From positions 18,676,001 through 18,740,000 of the forward strand of contig OX387201.1 in assembly GCA_947561715.1 (NCBI GenBank): a stretch of 64,000 bases of DNA. Direction: 5' to 3'. This document shows, piece after piece, positions 12,183 to 23,838 of the stretch. Made by a program: the position numbers and the translations under genes. The notes under the pieces were generated by a model. It was not told the DNA's origin, did no database searches, and saw nothing but the letters and a program-made list of their open reading frames with translations. How positions within the stretch are numbered: position 1 is the first letter of the stretch; each line of letters starts with the position of its first letter. This DNA comes from Ascidia mentula. Taxonomy: Eukaryota > Chordata > Ascidiacea > Phlebobranchia > Ascidiidae.

Positions 12183-15100
12183 GACCGTCAAAGGTCAAAC
12201 CGACCACGACATGCCTCAGTAAGTGACGTGATGTTTTACAACGCCCGAGGTATTGAAATTGTCGACACGGATTTCAGCGCATTTTAACTTAACCCTGAAA
12301 ATAATAAAAACAGGCTTCGTAAGAATACTCAACTTTTTCTCAATCATCAACAGCAGGCTCCGGTTTTATCAGGATTAATTATTAACGCATTTTCTGTAGA
12401 GGTATGCAGATCTATATTCAACGTATATACATTAAATACAACACGTAAATATCACATGAACACACAATAGGATTAAGCATTGAACCTTTGCACAAAACCT
12501 TACTAATACATTTAATAACTTTCACTATGGCTGATGTATAATTTGACCAAACACCAATCAACATACTTACAGAACACGATAAACAACAGAAACGCGACCA
12601 ACAAAGCACGGCTATTTGCGTAAAAGGTGATTGGTTTGCAACAAATTTATTGACAGATAGGTCGCGCGGATATCCGCCAAATTAACGCAAAGTTACAGAG
12701 CATGTGAATAACTTTTACACCGAAGTTTGCTGTAAAAGGCAACGTTCCTTTACAGCACAAATAAATAACCTGGCACTGTCACTTTGTTTTCACAATCAGC
12801 CCCTGTTGTTTGCTGCATAAATTGACTCAAATATTGTCCTGGCTAATGGCTAGATGTTCAATATCCACAATTATCTGCGTACAGGTTACTAAGTAAACAA
12901 CCTAATTTAAAAGGTTTTGAGATTACAAAACAAAAACCCAATGCATTTCAGCAAATGGAAACTTCGTCTGGCGATTTTCTGCCTTGCCAAACTCTTTTGC
13001 AAATACTAACCAAGCAAACTGAGCCACAACCTGCCCAGAATCAAATTAAATGACTTCCCCAGTATCGAAATTACAAGCAACAAAACAACAAGCGCGCGGT
13101 GCCACGTTATAACACATACTTAGCATCGCCACCGTCGCAGTGGAACACAGACAAGTACAAAACACGAGGGCTACGAAAGTGGACCGCCACCCCAGTGCAC
13201 CGAGGCGTGACCACATTAAGTTCTTTGGGACAGCGGACAATGGAGCCGAGCGGCGCAACCGTATGCGCTCAAGCAGTCTCAACGCCGTGTTTACTGAGTC
13301 TGAAATGAAATTGGGGGCGTCGCGGAGGGCAGGCGGGTCTACTGCGGCGCCTGCTGGCAATGGTAGGGCGGCGGCGGCACCTTCAGCAAATCGATGAACG
13401 CTGATTCTGCGTGGTTGCGTCGATTTCTTTTGCAAATTGCTGTGAGGAAAAGCTCTTTTTCTGTTGCTTTCTGTACATATTTGCAAGCTGCAGATATCCA
13501 CAGTTTAAAGATCGATTGATTTTGCTGAAATATTAATTCTGGTTGCTGGCAATTATGATCACAGATAAAACTAATTATAATGCGACAGGGCAAACGCAGG
13601 GTACTTTACGTTTTGTATGCCTGAAAAAGCTTTTCGCCGCTATTTCATTTTCTAAATCTATTCCAGATATTCCATTGCCACAAAATACAGAATTGCAGAA
13701 CAAATCCAACATTTTACACAAAATGTAGCAAATCATTATGGAACCAACCAACAATTGGACAAACCTTTTTTTCATCAATCAACGAACAAATAGCTACCTA
13801 ACAATTTTAGGCTTATCTCATAAGAATATAGCCAGACTATAGTAATGAATATTTTTGACTTTCTGAAAATCACTGTTGGTTTTACATTTCACAATAATTT
13901 TTGCCCACTTGACTGACTGTTAGTTTCGTCTGGTCTTGTATCAGATACCGAACAAATTGACCTCAAAGGGTGTAACCTCATCACTAATAAACAAAGGCAA
14001 CGGAAACTTCAACTCCGAAACAAGATTGCAAAGTAAACTTACTGTATTCGCCCATCTAAAACAGGCACTAAAGTAAACAAGTGGCGGCCCCAGAGGCAGT
14101 TTGTGATTTGGCAAGTAGATCGTGCAAAGTGACGCGGATGTTCGATACCACAGTACAGGAACCAGCGGCAGTCAGTAAGCACTCAGTCATTTTCACTTTG
14201 GCCACGCCGCTGCAGCGTAACGCCACGAACTGGTCGACTTGCTGGGCTGATTGAAGGCTGTGATACAGGATATGATTTGTGAGTGCAACAAAGCGGCCTT
14301 CCCCCATCTGACACCACTGTCGGGTGAAACAGACGCTTGCATTTCCCCCGATTTATGCACAGACGATAATATCTACACAGCAAAGCTACGTCATTATTTT
14401 TGATTTTGATTTCAAAACACCCTGATGTTAAAGTTAACAATTTAACGGGGGTGTTGGTGAAAAAGGCGTTTGAATGTCTGTAAAAGAGCTCATTCGGCAA
14501 GCGAAACACAGAATCTTTTTTCTGTTGTTTTGTCGTGGATTGGTCTGGATCTGTTATGGCAACAGTAAAGTTACAATTCGCATCACCGCCAACAACACAA
14601 AATCCTGGATACCTAATCCCATTGCCAGACCGAGAAATAAATACAACACAGAGCGAACTTGAATAGAAATGTACAAACATCTTAACTTGGACCATGCTTA
14701 TGTAAAAAAAAAAAAACAATCCACGGCCGCATATCAGCAGCAAACAGCTTTAATCTACCTGATAACACTCTTTATTTCCATTTAAAATTGGCTCAACTAC
14801 ATTTGGTCAGCGTGCTTAAAACTTTTGGTAATCCAAGAGCGACAGAAACACCTGCATCTACAACACACTGCGATGTAACCTCCCTGTTTGAATTCCGAGC
14901 TTGTCATTAATGACGTTAATGACAACCACGTGGCTGACTGACTCCATTACACAAGTCTTTAATTCAGCTCTATTTGACTTACTGCACACAGGCACTATTA
15001 GCAAACACGGGCCCGGTCGACGAACGAAGGGTAAACAACGTTAACTATGTGAGCTTCATAGCACACACCACATGTCGGGCCTTATTCAAGTACCTTCTGG

Positions 15101-18100
15101 CTCGTTAAGCCCAGAACGCAGTAGCTCGTTACAGGAAAGACAAAGAAGGGGGGGTTGGATTACCATGTTGCGTGGTGCGTCGCTCTTAGCGTCATCATGT
15201 TGAAACATATACTCCCCAAGTGAGAGAATAACAGGAATAGTTTTGATGCAAGCAATCGTTAGCGACCGATTCTGTCATCTGGTCACGTGTGGAAACAAAC
15301 ACAACGCGAGAAAACTTCGAATCGATTTTTGAAAACTGAAATTTGATAGCTTGTTTACACGGGACAGTGACAGTAGGAAACCACTGCCTTCGGGACTTGT
15401 TAGTACAAAAGATATTATGACTTCCCACATGGGCTTTTTCATGTTACTTCATGACAATACTCGCTAAATTCTTTTTTTTTCGCTGATAAACCAAGTATAA
15501 AACGAAGTAAATAAACACATTTTTCTACGAGACAATAAGCGAACCAGGTTTTCCCAACTAGACAAATGTAAAATTTGCACACGAAACAGAAGATTAACCC
15601 CAACCTGCAACATGCAGGTCACTGAAGGGCGATCGCATCCTGTCAGAAAATAAACGCTGAAACTTTGACGTCACGAAATCAAACGAAACTGACTAAACTG
15701 CCGAACATTAATTCTCCACAAAATGTTCACTCCCAGCAACTCAAGGAGTAAGAGATGATCAGCATCATGATGATTTTCATCAAAAAAATAAATATTAGTT
15801 TGGCTTAAATGGCATCGTCAGTTTCGGTCTTATTCAAAATACTTTTTTTTCAGAATATACTGATACGTAAAAGACAGATCCGTCAGTTCACGGGGACCTG
15901 AATGTACAGACTGATTCCCTGCTGTCTTTTACGACAATTCCTCTGTTGCTCAACTTCCACCCATGATTACAACTATTCCATATTGAAATTACAAAAAAAT
16001 GACATCTAATCTTAAAGAAAGGTCAACAATACCTTCAAATCCAACATAAATCCGCTACTTAACCATGTAAAGCTTATGAAACGTTAGGAGATTAATTTCC
16101 TTCTTTCGAAACGACACACAATTTCCTTCTAGTAAATCACAGCTGAACGCCCCTCACGTTTCAACGATATCAGCAATGATGAACCATCGTGCGTCACACC
16201 AAAAACTGCGTGACACTGCAAAATCACTGCAGTGGTAAAGGTTGACATTCACTAGGTGGAATGCAAGCCACGGCTTTTACTATTCCCAAATGTAAATTTA
16301 TTCCCGCGGAAGGAAAGTAAAAAAAAAAAAAGAATCGTTAGTTTTAGAGTCAATTTTACAAAAGACATTTATCTAAAACAATGCATGACAACTGCAGTAG
16401 TTAAATATACTCGAGGGTCTCGTTACCTTCAAATATAAGCCTACACTGCAACAACTAGGGCTTGCCACGGAGTAATGTCGTGTAGCGGTTGAACAGTCAC
16501 GGCCATATTAAGTAACGGGTCGACTGATCGAAAATAACAGCTTTGTGCCGCTAAGTCCTCACAATTTCCACACTGTCTGTGTCTCAGGCACATTCTTATA
16601 ACTTACTTAGTTTGTTGTACTTTTGGCTTAAGCTGATTTAGCTGATTTAGCTGGTCTCAAACAGTTCCAACTGTCAAGAGTTTGGTAGTGGGCGGGTTCC
16701 ACGCGTGTTTCGATTCTGTGAGAATGCGATGCTTGTCTAGGCGACATGTTTGCGAGTAAGCTCCCATTCCAGGCATACTTTGCGATTTTTCGGTTTGCAC
16801 CTCAACGGTAAAGACTATCGAAAACTTTGCATTAAATTCTGCAAAACTTAATGCAGCGCTCGAGTAGCTGATGCCGGCAAACTTTGTTTTCTTATCATCT
16901 TATCTTACTCGCACACCAATAAACACCGTAAGGTAATTATTAACCGTACACTGGGCCCACAGAGTAGAGCTCATTTTTTTGGATTAATGAGACACAAAGT
17001 TTAAGCTAAAATATTTTGCTATTTTTCTTATCTACGTTTAATAACCGATGAAAAATGAGTAATACCCTGTCCTTGACCATCCACTGTCACATGATGTTAA
17101 AGAATTAAAATGAAAAAGGGAAATCTGTCTGGTTAATTTGCAGAATAAATGGCGCTAAACTTTGAAACTGCTACATTTTTTGCCTCGATGCCTGCGTGAC
17201 GGCATATGGCTGTGAACAACAGGCTGTAGCTGAAACCGCGCGCACCACCAAGACCTTCGATTCGCACGAACGAGTACAGACTGATTTCGCCCCAGGCTTG
17301 CGGATTTCTACACGTTTTACTTAAATACATTTTCATTTGGTGATGAAATCGGCGGCGACGCGACTGCCAGGTCATGATTTGCTGAATAACACACAACATG
17401 CAAAACGACACTGTCCATCAAATGGACGTAAATACCTAGATTACAATTTCGTCTGCCCTTTCTTGGGATTTGTATCACCAACCATATGGTTGTTGTGAAG
17501 TATAACAACATTTTCTAAAAAATAAATACGGTACTATAACACAGTTGGGATATTTTTGTATTAAATTATGTTTGTTAAATAGGCATTTTTTTAATCGAAG
17601 TCATGACAGGTTTACTAGTCTAAATATATAAACTGAAAGTAAATTGTGACAGTCTCCTGCTCAACAAACACATTTATTCCCAACAAAAGTGGGCTTCTTC
17701 TTTTACTAAGCTTCACTTTATCAGTAGTGGATACTATGTAAGCTTTAATAATATCGAAAAATAAGATAATGCGGATATTATACATAGTCTCTGCTGCAAC
17801 TTGTTGACACCAATTTTTGGTTTACGAAACTTTGAAAACATGCCATGGTTTGTAATATGTGTTTTGACAAGAATTTCATGGCATTCTTGCATTTAGCATT
17901 TTTGATACTGTCAGTGTTACATAAACTTCTATATTACCATGAACCTGGTTTATACTTTTTGTGTGAGAAGTTTAGTTGATGGCCTGAATATCACATGCTA
18001 AAAAGGCATTCTAGTCAGAGCATTGACATTCCTTGGTTTAGATCCAATGAATAACTTTGTGAGATCAATCCACAATGAAAAATATGTATCACACCTGCTT

Positions 18101-18855
18101 CACACTAAAAGTTTAACACAAAACATATTGGAATTTTTATCACCATGCAGGGCATGTATTTAAAAAAACTCTTAAACAGCCAAAGATTCAACAGAAAAAT
18201 TACCATAACTGAACACTGTTTGACTCATTACAATATACAGACAATACAGTTCTGTCTCTCGAATAAAAATCGCAAAAAAACAGTTCATTGGAATGCTATG
18301 AATTGACCCTGTTCTAAACTGACACATGTTGAACTCACAGAGAAAGCAGGCCACAGTTAAAGTAACTTTTGAGATGTACATAGTTACCCCCTTGCGAGCA
18401 AAGCCGTTTCTCAAAACACAACGAAAAACAAGGTTACGGCGGACATTCCCAAGCGCAAGCCCTCCAAGCAAATACGAGTTTGCGCCTGTTTGACTCGACA
18501 AACAGCTAATACTAGAGGAAAAACGCCATTCGAGAATAACGAAATGTGCCTAGTTTTATCTGCGTGGCCTGACATGAAACGTTTGATATAACGGAAAAGA
18601 CTTGCTGTCTGTCGTCAGAAAACGTGCATTTGGTGACAAATTTTGTGACAATAAGGACAAGCACACGCCCCCACTCTGTCTCACATATTTTTTTCTTTCA
18701 AATGTGCAATACCTATTGTTCACACAAATTGTACATGTAAATGTTGACCAATACCACGAATCGTATTGCTGCGCCCCATTCTATTCGGAACAAAAGCAAA
18801 ACAAATCGGGTTCTAAGTTTGCCAAACGATCAAATAATCAACATGTCGTCAATTG
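12183..18855. other. Gene-poor spacer with unassigned open frames
   Basis: No gene was recognised. GC-richer patches at 13.1-13.4 kb and 14.07-14.31 kb are open on both strands. In the latter a minus-strand frame of about 78 codons begins at an ATG just after a CAG that could be a splice acceptor, but no family resemblance or partner exon was found. A perfect TGACGTCA lies at 15666-15673. 17.4-18.5 kb is AT-rich and featureless. Confidence 0.4.
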
Positions 18856-18890
18856 TGACGTCATTCCATACGTTACACATGTCACGTGAC
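18856..18890. promoter_or_regulatory. CRE plus CLEAR-type E-box upstream of FAM185A
   Basis: A perfect TGACGTCA (CREB/ATF site) at 18856-18863 and a perfect GTCACGTGAC palindrome at 18881-18890 lie within 125 bp of the FAM185A start codon. GTCACGTGAC is the CLEAR consensus bound by TFEB/MITF-type and USF-type factors. The pairing close to a start codon suggests a core-promoter role; this is inference. Confidence 0.5.
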
Positions 18891-18979
18891 TCCTCATGTG
18901 GCATTTATTGAGGGGAATAACCTTATTGGATATTTGTAGCTGTGTGCTGCCTGATGATCATCAATCTTTCATTTGCAAA

Positions 18980-21027
18980 ATGTCGCGGCCGTTTAGTTTA
19001 TTTCACAAAATCTGTTTGTTTTGCGCGAAAAATTGTCTCTCGCGAGCTTTTGTCGTTGCACAAACTCGAACGTTGCACAACACGAAAAGATGGGAGTTTC
19101 CAGTCGAACCTTTCTGGCTGCTGAAGATTGACGTCAGCAAATGTCACGTCAAAATCGACCCCTTGGATCCCGTGAAACATCCTCATGCAAACAAGATTAC
19201 TTTCGAAATAAACTCAGATTCAGGTGATATTAATTGCGTTTTGAATTTTTTTACCAGCATTCTTCTACATTCAGAACCACATGATGACAAATACAGAATA
19301 GACCAAAAACCGGAGAAAAAAGAAATCCTATTTTTTCAAGCGAAAGCAGAAAACGGCGTGGATGCAATGTTGAAAATTCAAACACCTCCAGCTTTAAGTG
19401 AGAATAATTTTGTGCAAGGGTAAAAATCTCAAATCAAAATATTCAATATCCAGTTAGCTGCATCACCTTATTGTTTAAGTAAATGCTACCGTGGTATGAA
19501 AACATCATTTTTGGCTAATTACGTACCTTGAAATATAATGATTGGTTGTAAGAAAAGTATGTGCAGTCATAATGGAGTAACAGACTGTCCCAGGAACATA
19601 TTGCATTGTAGATGCCATTTTCCAATTTGGCATTAATGTCCTATGTTATGCACCGACTGTTTCTTGCATTTAATCTTTGTGGTGGTGAATTTAGACTTGG
19701 ATATCATTTCTCATCAACAATCCAATATATCAGTTTCCAATTTGGAAAGTGATTCTGTGATACTTAAAGCAAAAAGAGGAAACGTCAACCTGGATCATAT
19801 TAAGGTTTTAATATATAATTTTTCTCCTTCAAATCTTTTCCATCCAATGGTTATTATTCATTTTAGGGCACTAACATAACAGTGGATTTGGATGAAGGTG
19901 GAATTTCATCAAAAAAACTTTTGCAGGGAAATTTAATTCTAAAAATAGGAAAGGGTGACCTGAATTTGAAGCAAATCCAATCTTGCAAAGCAGAACTTGC
20001 CACCGATTGTGGGGACATTACTGTCCAGGACGTTTACACTGACAAGGTTAAAGCTGACTGTGGAAGTGGAGAAATCAAGTTAGTTTTAATGAATTTCCAT
20101 AATATGAAACTCATGTTGCTGCAATGCATATTGTAATTTTAAATGTACTGCTCTTCTGGCATAACATTTTTGTTATGTGCTGTATTGTTACAACATTTCA
20201 TCCTCCATTCAGCAAGACTTCATTACTATCCATAATGTTTTGCACTTTGGATTAATTTGTACAAAACATTTTTTGGATGCAGCATTACTTGAAATTATAT
20301 TATTGCTTGTGGTTAATTAGCATATAAATTTAAATTGTGGGTAAAATTCAACATAAACTAAAGCAAAGAAGAAATTATTTAACAGGATCCACTGAGAATT
20401 AGTATAGGTTTGGCAGAAGATCAGCAGATTGTTTAGACATAAACTTGTTAAACATCGATAATATTTACCTCCAGATGTGTACACAGGCATGTAACAGTTT
20501 AATTTATTTTTAGAATTAAAAGCCTCCATGGAAATGCAAGTCTTACAGCACAAGGAAATATTGAAATAGGAACTGTTGAAGGAAAATTAAATGCTGTAAC
20601 AACCACTGGTAGCATTGATCTACATGTTGTTCAACATGAAAGTGTTCATCTTGAAAGCCACAAAGGTAAATATTTATTTTTTGTAATATTTTCACAACAA
20701 AATGAGTGCTATGCAGGAAACATTACATTGTCAACGGCACCAGAATTGGATGCAAAAATCAACTTCAAAGGAAGCTCCATTGATGTTCAATGCAATATGG
20801 AAACAAAGGAAATAATTGAAAAATCTCTTGAAATTGAAAAATCTCTTGAAGGTTCACACTTAACAATATAACATGTATTGGTTTGGATTAAGTTTTTCAA
20901 AACACATGTTTCAGGAAATTTAGGAAATGGAGGTCCACCAATCACAGGGTCCGCGTCACATGGATTTGTGGAAATAAAAACCTCATCATGGATGGAACGA
21001 ATCATGAAGTTTCGACCAACTACATGA
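18980..21027 (+). CDS. FAM185A: FAM185A-like protein (DUF4097 beta-repeat protein)
   Basis: Six exons: 18980-19397, 19695-19804, 19867-20078, 20514-20665, 20717-20851, 20915-21027, giving 379 residues, close to the human length of about 390. The C-terminal two thirds is the repeating pattern of short beta strands seen in FAM185A/DUF4097 proteins (for example GDITVQ, GSIDLH, HKGNITL), thought to form a beta-solenoid. The N terminus (MSRPFSLF...) is basic and free of acidic residues for about 40 positions, fitting a mitochondrial presequence. An in-frame ATG at 18896 would add 28 residues; 18980 was preferred because it gives the better presequence. For exon 1 the donor at 19398 (AA|GTGAGA) is the one that keeps frame. 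A polyadenylation signal AATAAA lies at 21176-21181, inside the LAMTOR5 intron. Molecular function is unknown. Confidence 0.88.
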
Positions 21028-21053
21028 TCATTGATACGTCAGTTGGTACAAGT

Positions 21054-21677
21054 CTAGTTCCTTTCCTCTTTGAGAATTCCCGTTGATATACCATCATTCA
21101 CCTTCACCATCAACGTTGATTTGGTTCCTGATGCGTTCTCCCCAGTTTCCAGGACAATGACTGGAGAATCCTGACAATAAAATATATTCAAAACAACCTG
21201 AAAGTTGGTAATTTTATGTGAAAATTAAAAGAAGTCATGTTGTCTGCTACGATCAAAATTTACACATTAAACTTTGTGAAATTAATTAAACAAGAAAATT
21301 CAGCCATACAAAGATAGTAAAATTCTTTCATAAACTCAAGGCTCTTCTGGCAAATAATTATTAACTTGGTCAACTTTTTGTTTCACAACAAAAATTCTTT
21401 GCTCAACATATTTTCCTATTATATAAAAATATATTAAATGGCCGATTTTTGGTTATTTTAAATCAAATTTATGATTGGTACAAAAGCATACCTGTGATGG
21501 CCACTGTTTATTTGGTTCATCACATAGTGCTGCAATCGGGCCAGCCAAGGACTGTGACACTTGTCCTCTGTAACTAATACACAGCCCTGATGAATCAGAG
21601 CAGATAACTCCTTTGACATCAGGTATCTTCATCGTGTCGTCAAGCTTCTGCTCAAAAGTACTTTCCATTGCAGTCAT
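21054..21677 (-). CDS. LAMTOR5: LAMTOR5 / HBXIP, Ragulator subunit
   Basis: Two exons, 21492-21677 and 21054-21170, joined in phase 0 to give 100 residues (human short form 91). The N-terminal MEST-EQ-LDDTMK--DVKGV-C-DS-GL block and the C-terminal VNDGI-T segment match LAMTOR5. The protein is a roadblock-fold subunit of the lysosomal Ragulator complex, which anchors Rag GTPases and mTORC1. The annotated start at 21677 precedes a second in-frame ATG at 21668; the latter matches the human start better. The stop codon lies 26 bp from the FAM185A stop on the other strand, so the two 3' UTRs must overlap. UXT lies 459 bp upstream on the same strand; this gap is long for an ascidian operon. Confidence 0.9.
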
Positions 21678-22136
21678 TCAGTTTTCACTTCAACTAATTT
21701 TTTTAAACCTACCAGCTGTAAGATTTAGTTGAAAATATTATTTGATGGAAGGTTTATGATACAATCTAAGCACAAGTGGCAACCTAGCAATGTCAACAAT
21801 TTTGTGTGTGGTGAAGATTATTTAATCGTCAAACTGAATTAGTATGTGAACTTGTAAAGTCACTTGCCGTGCCCTGAATAATTATGTGTGTCAAGGGTTG
21901 CCAACAGTAAGTGAACATTATAATTGCTCTGCATTTGTATCTTTGAGATGTAGGGCATGAAACAGTAGCAATTGAAAGCAGAGTTAATTGAAATGCACCC
22001 AATGATGATGATATATTGTCTGTATGAAACCATGATGAGAATTTGCCCGTTCAGCAAACATCCATTCTTGAAGTCACAGCAATCTCTTCTCAGAAGTTTG
22101 GCAATTTTCTTTTCAGCAAGTAACTTCAAATTGGTA

Positions 22137-22970
22137 TCAGGGAGAATCACTTATTCCCTGCAGTTCTTTTAATCCCTGCAGCACCATTCTAATGTGTGCT
22201 TTTACAGAAAACATGCTCTTGGAAAGTGCTTCAGTTTTATCTGTCAACAATTTGCACTTTTTTGATATAAACTTCAAAGCTTCATCAGGTGTAAACTCAA
22301 CAAAAAATCCATAGCCAACTGCCACACAGATCATGCTTGGGTTTGAACTGGAACACAAATAGTAAAAGGTAACTTAACCAAGCGCCATGGGAAAATCTTT
22401 GCATAAAATGTGTAATTCTTAATTAGGAATGCAGTAATATTTAATGAAATGGCATGATTCGCAGGATTGTGGCTGATCCAGCTACGCTGCATTGCCTTGG
22501 CTGCCAAGCCCGCAAACCTAATGATCTCAATTAGTAAATATTATATTTATGTTAATTGGTGACCAAACAGGCAAATATTTTGTTAATTCGTAAAGCAAAT
22601 GCTTTACATATTAACATACTTAAGTTGTGAGTCAATGACATAAAAAAAAAAAATTTCAACTTACACCACAGCCTGCACATAAAAATTGTTCCCCAGATCA
22701 ACTTGAGTTTTTAGAGGTTGATCGTTGCCTTTCACTTGTCTTTCAATTATCGTCTTCAATTGCAAATATTGTGCTATTTCTTCATAACATTTGTCTCTTT
22801 GCTGAGAAAGGTTCCTGCAGAGGGAAATCACAATTAAAAACTTTTCTTTTGTGGAATTGTTTTTTTACTACTTTTATCATGTAAATGCAAATTACTTACG
22901 CAAGATCTGTGCGCAGACGCTCGTTCAGAAACTGTTCATACTTCACAACTTTTTCCGGAACGTAAGTCAT
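22137..22970 (-). CDS. UXT: UXT, prefoldin-alpha-like protein
   Basis: Three exons, 22900-22970, 22665-22814 and 22137-22347, give 143 residues (human UXT 157). Diagnostic segments are KV-KYE-F in exon 1, QVDLG-NF-V in exon 2 and VAVGYGFF-E-T--EALKFI followed by KAHI-M-L-GL-ELQG in exon 3. UXT is an alpha-class prefoldin: two long coiled-coil helices with a central beta hairpin. It acts in the R2TP/URI prefoldin-like complex and as a nuclear cofactor (NF-kB, androgen receptor) in vertebrates. All junctions are GT-AG and keep frame. Intron 2 contains a dispersed repeat (22428-22530). The HS6ST gene starts 869 bp away on the other strand, so the two may share a promoter region. Confidence 0.92.
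22428..22530. repeat. Dispersed repeat module in UXT intron 2
   Basis: It carries two blocks also seen in the 31.9-32.3 kb repeat nest: GCAGTAATATT..GCATGAT--GCAGGAT-GT (compare 31940-31980) and GTGGCT-ATCCAGCTA-GCTGCA (compare the minus strand at 32045-32070). No clear target duplication or coding sequence. Likely a retroposon fragment. Confidence 0.45.
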
Positions 22971-23838
22971 GTCAGTAATAGATATGTCAAGGAAACGTCA
23001 CAACTTGGCCTTAACATCCAACGCTCATCACTTCGCTTCATATGAATAAGATTCGTGCAAATGAATGTATTAAATTGTACAACAGTTTACCGGATATAAT
23101 TAGGTACAACACATAAACATTCTTTTTAGGTTCGGAAGAAAAACTTAAACAGTACACATAACATACGTTTTTAAGAAAGAAATACTTCCGCCAAACTGTA
23201 TGATAAAAAAATTTAAATTTCTAGAGTAAATAAATTGACAAATTCTGCAAATATTCATTACAAATACCACACAACAAATATTGTGTTATTTTTCGTCAAA
23301 GTTACCTAAAATGTATTGGTAAAATATCAAAATACAATTAAAAGAAAGTGGATCCGAGGCTGCGGGGTTGAACCGTTTTGCATCGCATGACCGACTAAAA
23401 TCATCAGTTTCTTTTCTGAATGGAACGCTTTTACGTGATTATCGAGTAATTCTCATCAGTTATATTTTTTTCTGTTATAATTTTACCCCTTTTATGTTCA
23501 AATGGCACCACATTATTACTTCAGCAAAATTCATTTTTTCAATAACTGTGTATGTGCGACTTGTACTTCAGTGGCTAGCCGGTATGTGTTTAATGTTCAT
23601 TTATTATCTTAAAACAGTTGATTTGTTGTGAAACTCAGTAAGTATTTTGTGAATTGTGTTTGGGGGGTGGTCTGAGTATCTATTTTTATATAGGCTATGT
23701 ATTTTATATACCGTCTTGTTTTAACTTAACCAATAGCCTATATACATTTGTGTCCACATAACTCTGTATTCTTTTGTGTCAGTTGCTGACAGAAATGAGT
23801 TTATCAGGAAACAAGTTTTTTAAATCATTTTGTTTATT

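Noticed and set aside
13140-13362. Basic, Ser/Ala-rich possible exon on the plus strand with CAG before and GTAGGG after
   Set aside because: Plausible splice edges, but the opposite strand is also open and no partner exon or family was recognised.
14068-14307. Overlapping minus-strand frames (and an open plus-strand frame) near 14.1-14.7 kb
   Set aside because: The GC-richer patch is open in several frames on both strands; no domain, no splice partners. Not enough to call a gene.
17133-17411. 92-codon minus-strand frame
   Set aside because: No recognisable motif; the neighbouring frame is also open; single isolated candidate.
21054-22970. LAMTOR5 and UXT as one trans-spliced operon
   Set aside because: Same strand, but a 459-bp gap is long for an ascidian operon; no clear evidence of a spliced-leader acceptor.
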